A DNA stretch of 18,372 bases from an uncultured Lachnospiraceae bacterium (GTDB lineage Bacteria > Bacillota_A > Clostridia > Lachnospirales > Lachnospiraceae). Below the pieces are notes generated by a model that was given only the letters and a program-made list of their open reading frames with translations, made no database searches and was not told where the DNA came from. This document shows positions 12,730-18,372 of the stretch, one piece after another; the first letter of the stretch is position 1, and each line of letters starts with the position of its first letter. The stretch covers positions 1 through 18,372 of the forward strand of contig CAJUMT010000050.1 in the NCBI GenBank assembly GCA_910587495.1, written 5' to 3'. The translations under genes were made by a program, and so were the position numbers.

Positions 12730-13905
12730 ATGAAAAGAAAACTTTTAAGCGCGATTCTTGCAGTATCCATGGTGGCTGCTTCCGTAGTTGGATGCGGCGG
12801 CGGTAATTCTGCTCCGGCAGATGCTCCGGCGGATACAGAAGCTCCGGCAGAGGCGGAAGCAGGCGATGCTGCACAGGCAGAAGCTCCGGCTCCGGTTGCG
12901 GCAGATCAGGAAGGCGGCAGGATCGGCGTGGCAATGCCGACACAGTCTTCCGAGAGATGGATCAAAGACGGCGACAACATGAAGCAGAAACTGGAAGCAA
13001 TGGGTTATGAGGTAGACCTGCAGTATGCGGAGGATGATGTGCAGATGCAGGTATCCCAGATCGAGAATATGATCGCTTCCGGCGCACAGTGCCTGGTTAT
13101 CGCTGCTATTGACGCAGGCGCTCTGACGACGGTAGAAGAGCAGGCGAAGACTGCAGGTATTCCGATTATCGCTTATGACCGTCTTTTGATGGACAGCGAC
13201 GCGATTTCCTATTATGCATCCTTTGATAATGAGGGTGTCGGTACAGCCATCGGCGAGTACATAAAGACTGCCAAAGATCTGGATGCTGCGAAAGCGGCTG
13301 GCGAGAGCTATACAATTGAGTTCTTCATGGGTTCTCCGGACGACAACAATGCAGTGCTGCTTCACAAAGGTGTGATGGGCGTTCTTCAGCCGTATTTGGA
13401 CGACGGTACGCTCGTATGCAAGACCGGCAGAACTTCTTTCGAAGATACCTGTATCTTAAGATGGTCTCAGGAGACTGCGCAGCAGTGGTGTGAGAACTAT
13501 CTGACCGGTTATTATGCAGATGAGGATCTTGATATTGCCTGCAGCGCATTTGACGGATTCTCCTATGGTATCAAAGCAGCTCTTCAGGGTGCAGGCTATA
13601 CGGCTGATAACTGGCCGCTGGTTACCGGACAGGATGCAGAGCTTATGGCATGCAAAAATATCCTTGACGGAACACAGACTGCTTCCATTTTCAAGGACAC
13701 CGGTCTTCTGGCTGACAAATGCGTAACTATGGTAGAGGCAGTGATGAAAGGTGCGGAGCCGGAAATCAATGATACTACTACTTATAACAATAATGTAATC
13801 GTAGTTCCGTCTTATCTGTGTACTCCTGTGGCGGTTGACAAAAACAACCTGGAGGAAGTCGTAGTTGAGAGCGGATACTATCAGGCAGCGGATTTGGGAC
13901 TGTAA
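12730..13905 (+). CDS. chvE: Multiple-monosaccharide ABC transporter substrate-binding lipoprotein (ChvE-like)
   Basis: The 391-residue protein begins with a lipoprotein signal peptide, MKRKLLSAILAVSMVAASVVGC, lipobox VVGC, lipidated Cys22. An Ala/Pro/Glu-rich linker (about 27-57) would hold the binding domain off the membrane. GGRIGVAMPTQSSERWIKDGDNMKQKLEAMGYEVDLQYAEDD starts a type I periplasmic-binding fold. 'QCLVIAAIDAGAL', 'IPIIAYDRLLMDSDAISYYASFDNEGVG' and 'VTGQDAEL' are strongly ChvE-like (sugar contacts in the DR and TGQD-type loops). ChvE relatives bind L-arabinose, galactose, xylose and glucose. The araA/AraR context favours L-arabinose. The RBS AGGGAGG (12714-12720) is very strong. 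A terminator directly after the gene implies a higher level of this protein than of the ATPase and permease. Confidence 0.85.
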   Translation: MKRKLLSAILAVSMVAASVVGCGGGNSAPADAPADTEAPAEAEAGDAAQAEAPAPVAADQEGGRIGVAMPTQSSERWIKDGDNMKQKLEAMGYEVDLQYAEDDVQMQVSQIENMIASGAQCLVIAAIDAGALTTVEEQAKTAGIPIIAYDRLLMDSDAISYYASFDNEGVGTAIGEYIKTAKDLDAAKAAGESYTIEFFMGSPDDNNAVLLHKGVMGVLQPYLDDGTLVCKTGRTSFEDTCILRWSQETAQQWCENYLTGYYADEDLDIACSAFDGFSYGIKAALQGAGYTADNWPLVTGQDAELMACKNILDGTQTASIFKDTGLLADKCVTMVEAVMKGAEPEINDTTTYNNNVIVVPSYLCTPVAVDKNNLEEVVVESGYYQAADLGL

Positions 13906-13920
13906 GCACAGTCTGACTGA

Positions 13921-13948
13921 GGCGGCGGCTTGGCCCGCCGCCTTTTTT
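13921..13948 (+). terminator. Strong intrinsic terminator between binding protein and ATPase genes
   Basis: GGCGGCGG (13921-13928) pairs perfectly with CCGCCGCC (13935-13942), with a 6-base loop, followed by six T (13943-13948). It sits 15 bases after the lipoprotein stop and 85 bases before the ATPase start. No new promoter is evident downstream, so it probably acts as a leaky terminator that sets excess binding protein over the transporter. Confidence 0.9.
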
Positions 13949-14033
13949 ACCGGGGTTTATCCCGCGGCAGACGGGCGAATGTATGTATCAGCCGGACTGC
14001 AGCGTGGAAATATAAAGAAAAGGAGCAAGAGGT

Positions 14034-15584
14034 ATGTCAGATTATATCTTGGAGATGAACCACATAACCAAGGAATTCTCAGGCGTGAAGGCACTGGACG
14101 ATGTGAATCTGAAGGTGAAAAAAGGCGAGGTCCATGCGTTGTGCGGGGAGAACGGAGCCGGGAAATCGACACTTATGAACGTGCTCTCCGGCGTGTATCC
14201 ATATGGAACCTATTCCGGGGATATCGTCTACAAGGGCGAGGTCGGAAAATTCCACAAGATCAAGGACAGCGAGGCGAAAGGTATCGTTATCATCCATCAG
14301 GAGCTGGCTTTAAGCCCGTATCTGTCCGTGGCTGAGAATGTATTTCTGGGAAATGAGCAGTGTTCGGGTAAAGGCGTCATTGACTGGACGAAGACCAGGG
14401 CGAAAGCGACAGAGATGCTGGCGAAGGTCGGACTGGGGGACGAGGACGTCAATGTACCCGTCAGTTCTCTTGGCGTGGGCAAGCAGCAGCTGATTGAGAT
14501 CGCTAAGGCTATGGCCAAGGATGTAGAGCTTCTGATCCTGGATGAGCCGACGGCGGCGCTGAATGATGAGGAATCTGCGAAGCTTCTGGAGATCATGCTG
14601 GAGCTTAAGAAGCATGGCGTGACCATGATCATCATTTCCCACAAGCTCAATGAGATCAGCTATGTGGCGGATGCGATCACCGTCATTCGTGACGGACACA
14701 CCATTGAAACCCTGACCAAGGGCGTGGACGATTTTTCGGAAGACCGTATTATCAAAGGTATGGTAGGCCGTGAGTTGACGAACCGTTATCCGATTCGAGA
14801 GGGAGTGACTATCGGAGATACAATTTTTGAAGTGCAGAACTGGAATGTGTATCATCCGGAAGATCCAAATCGGCAGGTATTAAAAGATGTGAATATTGAA
14901 GTGAAGGCTGGCGAGGTAGTAGGCCTTGCAGGGCTTATGGGCGCCGGACGTACGGAGTTTGCCATGAGCGTATTCGGAAAGTCTTATGGACAGAAGATCA
15001 GCGGTACTGTGAAGATGAATGGCAGGGAAGTGGATCTGAAAGATGTGCGGACTGCCATCGATAATAAACTTGCCTATGTGTCCGAGGACCGGAAAGGAAA
15101 CGGACTGGTTCTGATTGACGATATTAAGAGAAATATGACCATGGCTGCCCTTCGTAATTTCTTTTCCAAAAACGGTGTGGTAGACGCCAATGAAGAGATC
15201 GTGAAGGCAGAAGAATATAAGAAACTGATTAACGTAAAAGCCAATTCCATTGACCAGGCGGTGGGTTCCCTGTCTGGTGGAAATCAGCAGAAAGTGGTTC
15301 TCGCCAAGTGGATGCTGACCCAGCCGGATGTGCTGATTCTCGATGAACCTACCCGAGGTATCGACGTGGGCGCGAAATACGAGATCTATTGTGTCATTAA
15401 CGATCTGGCAAAAGCAGGAAAGGCAGTTATCATCATTTCTTCCGAGATGCCGGAAATCATCGGTACCTGCGACCGGCTGTATGTGATCAATGAAGGCCAT
15501 ATCGCGGGCGAGCTGGCGAAGGAAGAGATGACTCAGGAAAAGATTATGGGCTGTATTATGGCTGATAACAGGAAAGGTGCGTAA
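14034..15584 (+). CDS. mmsA: Multiple-monosaccharide ABC transporter ATP-binding protein (GguA/MmsA-like)
   Basis: The 516-residue cytoplasmic protein has two ABC domains in tandem. The first has Walker A GENGAGKST (38-46), a variant signature SLGVGKQQ (145-152, in place of LSxGxQQ) and Walker B LLILDEPTA (166-174). The second has a degenerate Walker A GLMGAGRTE (300-308, Arg in place of the P-loop Lys), a canonical signature LSGGNQQK (413-420) and Walker B VLILDEPTRG (433-442). Only one of two sites being intact is normal for sugar importers of this type (RbsA, XylG, MglA). The 'VYPYGTYSGDI.YKGE' insert is specific to the GguA/MmsA branch. The start ATG 14034 has AAAGGAG at 14018-14024. Two bases separate its stop from the permease gene. 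It powers uptake of the sugar delivered by the lipoprotein. Confidence 0.88.
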   Translation: MSDYILEMNHITKEFSGVKALDDVNLKVKKGEVHALCGENGAGKSTLMNVLSGVYPYGTYSGDIVYKGEVGKFHKIKDSEAKGIVIIHQELALSPYLSVAENVFLGNEQCSGKGVIDWTKTRAKATEMLAKVGLGDEDVNVPVSSLGVGKQQLIEIAKAMAKDVELLILDEPTAALNDEESAKLLEIMLELKKHGVTMIIISHKLNEISYVADAITVIRDGHTIETLTKGVDDFSEDRIIKGMVGRELTNRYPIREGVTIGDTIFEVQNWNVYHPEDPNRQVLKDVNIEVKAGEVVGLAGLMGAGRTEFAMSVFGKSYGQKISGTVKMNGREVDLKDVRTAIDNKLAYVSEDRKGNGLVLIDDIKRNMTMAALRNFFSKNGVVDANEEIVKAEEYKKLINVKANSIDQAVGSLSGGNQQKVVLAKWMLTQPDVLILDEPTRGIDVGAKYEIYCVINDLAKAGKAVIIISSEMPEIIGTCDRLYVINEGHIAGELAKEEMTQEKIMGCIMADNRKGA

Positions 15585-15586
15585 TC

Positions 15587-16741
15587 ATGGAAAAAAATAA
15601 AGTTGTCAATATTGATATGAGACAGTACGGTATGGTACTGGCGCTTATAGCGGTTTATGTTATTTTTGCAATACTGACCGGCGGCAAGAACCTGTCCCCG
15701 GCGAATATCAACAACCTGATCATGCAGAACGGCTACATTGTGATCCTTGCCGTCGGTATGCTGCTGTGCGTACTGACCGGTAATGTTGACCTGGGTGTCG
15801 GCTCCGTTGTTGCAACCTGCGGTGCTGTCATCGGTATCGGTATGGTGGATTATGGCTGGAATATGTGGATCGCCATCATTGCATCATTGATCGTGGGTCT
15901 GCTCTGCGGTATGTTTGCAGGTTTCTTTATCTCCAAACTGGGCATCCCGCCTTTTATCGTAACACTGGCGACCATGCTGATGGGCCGCGGTCTTACTTAT
16001 GTGCTTCTGAAAGCACAGACTAAGGGACCTCTTCCCAATAACTTTGTGTACATAGGCGCAGGTTTCCTTCCGACAGTCAAGGTCGGCAATATCGATCTGG
16101 TATGTCTGATCGTGGCGGCAGTGGTATCCGTGCTGATCGTGCTTGCAGAGCTAAAGAGCATCGCTACCAAGAAAAAATACGGTTTTGCCACCAATCCCGC
16201 ATGGCAGCTGATCGTAAAGAATGCGATTATCATCGGCATTGTATGGTTCTTCTTCTACAAACTGGCATGTTACAGCGGTATCCCGTTCGTGCTGGTTCTG
16301 ATGGCTGCTTTGGTGGGGCTGTATCATTTCATTACGACTAAGACAGTGGCAGGACGTCAGATCTACGCGCTGGGCGGCAATGCGAAAGCGGCGAAGTTGT
16401 CCGGTATCAATACGGAGAAGGTGTTCTTCTGGGTATATACCAACATGGGGCTTCTCTGTGCAGTGGCAGGTATTGTGCTTTCCGCTCGTAATGCATCTGC
16501 GACGCCGAAGGCCGGCGATCAGTTCGAGATGGATGCAATCGCATCCTGCTATATCGGCGGCGCGGCTACTTCCGGCGGTATTGGAACGATCATTGGTGCG
16601 GTTGTAGGAGCCTTTATTATGGGTATCCTGAACAATGGTATGTCTTTGTATGGCTTCTCCACTGATTTACAGAAGATCGTAAAAGGCGCCGTGCTTCTGG
16701 GCGCTGTTACCATTGACCTTGTATCTAAACGTAAAAAATAG
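15587..16741 (+). CDS. mmsB: Multiple-monosaccharide ABC transporter permease (GguB/MmsB-like)
   Basis: The 384-residue integral membrane protein has about ten helices. The N-terminus MEKNKVVNIDMRQYGMVLALIAVYVIFAILTGGKNLSPANINNLIMQNGYIVILAVGMLLCVLTGNVDLGVGSV is the BPD_transp_2 start with the 'G.....LTGNIDLSVGS' motif. 'FFISKLGIPPFIVTLATMLMGRGLTYVL' is the conserved core and 'YALGGNAKAAKLSGIN' is the cytoplasmic coupling loop (EAA-like) that contacts the ATPase. It forms the membrane channel, probably as a homodimer. The RBS AGGAAAGG (15570-15577) lies inside the end of the ATPase gene. The stop TAG 16739-16741 is followed by a stable hairpin, then the regulator gene. Confidence 0.88.
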   Translation: MEKNKVVNIDMRQYGMVLALIAVYVIFAILTGGKNLSPANINNLIMQNGYIVILAVGMLLCVLTGNVDLGVGSVVATCGAVIGIGMVDYGWNMWIAIIASLIVGLLCGMFAGFFISKLGIPPFIVTLATMLMGRGLTYVLLKAQTKGPLPNNFVYIGAGFLPTVKVGNIDLVCLIVAAVVSVLIVLAELKSIATKKKYGFATNPAWQLIVKNAIIIGIVWFFFYKLACYSGIPFVLVLMAALVGLYHFITTKTVAGRQIYALGGNAKAAKLSGINTEKVFFWVYTNMGLLCAVAGIVLSARNASATPKAGDQFEMDAIASCYIGGAATSGGIGTIIGAVVGAFIMGILNNGMSLYGFSTDLQKIVKGAVLLGAVTIDLVSKRKK

Positions 16742-16745
16742 TTAA

Positions 16746-16777
16746 AAAGGAAAGGGGCTGTCCTTTCAGGGCGGCCC
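16746..16777 (+). promoter_or_regulatory. Shine-Dalgarno followed by a stable hairpin ahead of the araR-type gene
   Basis: AAGGAAAGG (16746-16754) is followed at once by a 10-pair hairpin with two G-U pairs, arms 16755-16764 and 16768-16777, loop TTC. No T-run follows, so it is not a terminator. Folding the hairpin would leave about 10 bases between the Shine-Dalgarno and ATG 16788. Unfolded, the distance of 33 bases is too long. It may also protect the 3' end of the transporter message. Confidence 0.55.
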
Positions 16778-16787
16778 TGTGAATCAT

Positions 16788-17879
16788 ATGAAGTACCAGG
16801 AACCCAAATATATTATACTTGTTAATTGGATTAAAGATCAAATCAGTACACAAGAACTGCATCCGGGCGAAAAACTGTATTCGGAAAATGAACTAAGCGA
16901 GATGTTCAGTTTGAGTCGCCAGACCGTACGCCATGCCATTGGGATCCTGGAGACCGAAGGGCTAGTAGAAAGAGTCCGGGGAAGCGGGACATATATAGGT
17001 AGCCGTAGCGTAAACGAGCGAAAAAGAAATATGAACATAGGCGTTATCAGTACCTATGTAGACGGGTATATCTTTCCGCCTACGCTTCAGGGGATTGCGC
17101 AGACACTTTTAAAAGCGGGCTATACGACCCAGATTGCTTTTACCAGTAATCAGGTGGATAACGAACGTCAGATTTTGGAAAATATTCTAAAAAAGGATAA
17201 CGTGGACGGAGTGATCGTGGAGGGAACGAAGACTGCCCTGCCTAATCCCAATCTGGAATTTTACCATGAGCTGCGCAGAAAAAACGTGCCCCTTTTGTTT
17301 TTTAATTGTGCGTACCCCGAGCTTTCGGCGCCTCTTGTGGCGCTGGATGACAAAAAGGTGGCGGAGGATGCGGTAAATTATCTGATCTCTCAGGGGCATA
17401 AAAAGATTGCGGGAATTTTTAAAGCAGATGATGGCCAGGGGAAACTGCGGTATGCAGGTTATGTGAATGCGATCTTGCGTGCAGGACTTAGTGTGGATGA
17501 TCGGAAGATCCTTTGGATCGATACGGAAGATCAAAGAAATCTGAAAAATATACGCCATTCCGTGCTGCGCCGCCTGACAGACAGTACAGCGGTATTCTGT
17601 TACAATGATGAAGTCGCATTTGGGCTGGTAGAACTTTTGCGCAGGGAAGGAATCCGAATACCCGGACAGCTTTCTGTAATAAGTGTAGATGGGTCGGATT
17701 TATCGCTTTTGTGTGACCCGCACATTACATCGGTGCCATATCCTATGAAACAACTGGGGAAAAAAGCGGCGGAAAATATGATCCGCCTGATCAATGAACC
17801 GGATTTTGACGGAACCTATTTGTACCGGCCGAAAATTCTGGTGCGTGATTCTGTGAGAGTAACAGGAGGAGTTGTATAA
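16788..17879 (+). CDS. araR: AraR-type repressor (GntR winged helix fused to a LacI-type sugar-sensing domain)
   Basis: The 363-residue protein has a GntR winged helix at residues 1-70: KYIILVNWIKDQISTQELHPGEKLYSENELSEMFSLSRQTVRHAIGILETEGLVERVRGSGTYIG. From about 80 (MNIGVISTYVDGYIFPPTLQGI) it continues into a type I periplasmic-binding/LacI fold with 'VDGVIVEGTK', 'PLVALDDKKVAEDAVNYLISQGHKKIAGIF' and 'AVFCYNDEVAFGLVELLRREGIRIPGQLSVISVDGSD'. This exact fusion defines AraR, the arabinose-responsive repressor of Firmicutes. Its presence between transport genes and araA supports that role. Likely operators are the TTGT...ACAA palindromes before the lipoprotein gene. The start is uncertain: GTG 16779 adds three residues, and I prefer ATG 16788. 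Confidence 0.85.
   Translation: MKYQEPKYIILVNWIKDQISTQELHPGEKLYSENELSEMFSLSRQTVRHAIGILETEGLVERVRGSGTYIGSRSVNERKRNMNIGVISTYVDGYIFPPTLQGIAQTLLKAGYTTQIAFTSNQVDNERQILENILKKDNVDGVIVEGTKTALPNPNLEFYHELRRKNVPLLFFNCAYPELSAPLVALDDKKVAEDAVNYLISQGHKKIAGIFKADDGQGKLRYAGYVNAILRAGLSVDDRKILWIDTEDQRNLKNIRHSVLRRLTDSTAVFCYNDEVAFGLVELLRREGIRIPGQLSVISVDGSDLSLLCDPHITSVPYPMKQLGKKAAENMIRLINEPDFDGTYLYRPKILVRDSVRVTGGVV
17864..17869 (+). promoter_or_regulatory. Ribosome binding site deciding the start of the small membrane protein
   Basis: AGGAGG lies 11 bases before ATG 17881 but only 2 bases before the alternative ATG at 17872. The start at 17881, right after the AraR stop (TAA 17877-17879), is therefore preferred. 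Confidence 0.6.
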
Positions 17880-17880
17880 C

Positions 17881-18129
17881 ATGGATGATAAAAAAAGAAA
17901 TAGTCCGCCGAAAGTATCCCTGATTCTTCGCATTGTGGTGTCGGCATACCTTTTGTATCTTGCATGGGGTTTAAGAGGAGCGCCTGCAAGTCATACGGGA
18001 ATGGAGCGTCTGCTGTTTATCGGAGCGATCCTGTTGTTTTCGGTGATCGGAGTTTTGCTGGGCGGATTTTCTATTAAGGCATATTTAAATGGGGAATATG
18101 AGCAGTCGGATGACGACGGCTTAGAATAA
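17881..18129 (+). CDS. Small two-helix membrane protein of unknown function in the arabinose operon
   Basis: The 82-residue protein begins MDDKKRNSPPKVSLILRIVVSAYLLYLAWGLRGAP. It has two hydrophobic helices (about 12-31 and 44-66), a short polar loop (GAPASHTGMER) and a very acidic C-terminal tail (GEYEQSDDDGLE). There is no signal peptide or known motif, and I do not recognise the family. It lies one base after the AraR gene and 23 bases before araA, so it is almost certainly co-transcribed. The context alone does not prove a role in sugar metabolism. Small proteins of this form also occur as widespread housekeeping membrane proteins placed by chance. Confidence 0.65.
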   Translation: MDDKKRNSPPKVSLILRIVVSAYLLYLAWGLRGAPASHTGMERLLFIGAILLFSVIGVLLGGFSIKAYLNGEYEQSDDDGLE

Positions 18130-18152
18130 ATTTAAACGGAGGTATCCTAAAA

Positions 18153-18372
18153 ATGAAAAATTATAAATTTTGGTTTTGTACAGGATCTCAGGACTTGTAT
18201 GGAGAAAAGTGCTTAAACGTGGTCGCAGAGCAGTCCGCTAAAATTGTGGCAGGCTTAAATGCAGGAGGGAAACTTCCTTATGAAGTGGTCTTAAAGCCAA
18301 CGCTTATCAGCCAGGCGTCTATTCGTAAGACGCTCAACGAGGCCAACAGCGATCCGGATTGCGCGGGCGTTA
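18153..18372 (+). CDS. araA: L-arabinose isomerase, N-terminal part (cut by window end)
   Basis: ATG 18153 follows GGAGG (18138-18142) by 10 bases. The 73 visible residues read MKNYKFWFCTGSQDLYGEKCLNVVAEQSAKIVAGLN...KLPYEVVLKPTLISQASIRKTLNEANSDPDCAGV. 'FWF-TGSQ-LYGE--L--V--QS--IV--LN----LPY-VV-KP' is the signature start of AraA, which converts L-arabinose to L-ribulose in the cytoplasm with a divalent metal. The catalytic Glu and His residues lie beyond the window. It is the last visible gene of the operon. araB and araD genes would be expected further on, but I cannot see them. Confidence 0.9.
   Translation, partial: MKNYKFWFCTGSQDLYGEKCLNVVAEQSAKIVAGLNAGGKLPYEVVLKPTLISQASIRKTLNEANSDPDCAGV

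Noticed and set aside
12745..13365. 206-codon minus-strand open frame opposite the sugar-binding lipoprotein gene
   Set aside because: It is a shadow created by codon bias. The plus strand has signal peptide, lipobox and family motifs.
13865..14335. 156-codon open frame spanning the terminator and ATPase start
   Set aside because: It reads through a strong terminator and overlaps two certain genes out of frame.
1..18372. CRISPR array or active TnpB/omega-RNA system
   Set aside because: There are no regularly spaced repeats. The TnpB relic lacks its N-terminus, zinc finger and last catalytic residue, so a functional guide system is not supported.

Overview
The window looks like chromosomal DNA from a Gram-positive gut-type anaerobe of the class Clostridia, most likely family Lachnospiraceae. 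This is an inference from strong Shine-Dalgarno sites (AGGAGG, GGGAGG), sigma-A-type promoters, a lipobox sugar-binding lipoprotein, and Rpn-, DUF1294- and AraR-type proteins common in that group. It has three parts.

(1) Positions 1 to about 2440 are AT-rich and read as a graveyard of mobile and defence/toxin-antitoxin genes. They hold the C-terminal end of an Rpn-type nuclease, a broken IS200/IS605 TnpB relic, an intact 175-residue orphan gene that may belong to the phage/polymorphic-toxin BECR nuclease group, a second diverged copy of the Rpn C-terminus, an intact AbiEi-type antitoxin, and a frameshifted MNT-type nucleotidyltransferase with a possible HEPN remnant. The MNT relic still carries a consensus promoter embedded in an inverted repeat.

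(2) Positions 2478 to 12081 form one tightly packed plus-strand cluster with 4-base stop/start overlaps. It encodes a large DUF2142-type membrane protein, a polysaccharide flippase and three GT2 glycosyltransferases (two of them tandem paralogues), which suggests assembly and export of a surface glycan. The last glycosyltransferase is translationally coupled (TAATG) to a 790-residue XPD/DinG-type helicase with a fused N-terminal PD-(D/E)XK nuclease domain. A short DUF1294 membrane-protein gene on the minus strand converges on the helicase.

(3) Positions 12360 to 18372 are an L-arabinose-type uptake and catabolism operon. A long leader with a consensus promoter and several TTGT...ACAA palindromes precedes a ChvE-like sugar-binding lipoprotein. 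A strong terminator follows it, probably acting as an attenuator. Then come the GguA/MmsA-like double ATPase, the GguB/MmsB-like permease, an AraR-type GntR/LacI-chimera repressor, an 82-residue two-helix membrane protein and the start of L-arabinose isomerase (araA), cut by the window end. The transporter would import a pentose, AraR would sense it and release the leader operators, and AraA would start catabolism.

No rRNA, tRNA or CRISPR array was seen. I do not see an unmistakably new system. The points most worth following are the orphan BECR-like gene inside the Rpn/TnpB debris, the AbiEi/MNT hybrid locus with its promoter-operator, the nuclease-helicase coupled to a glycan cluster, and the RNA/DNA control elements of the arabinose operon.
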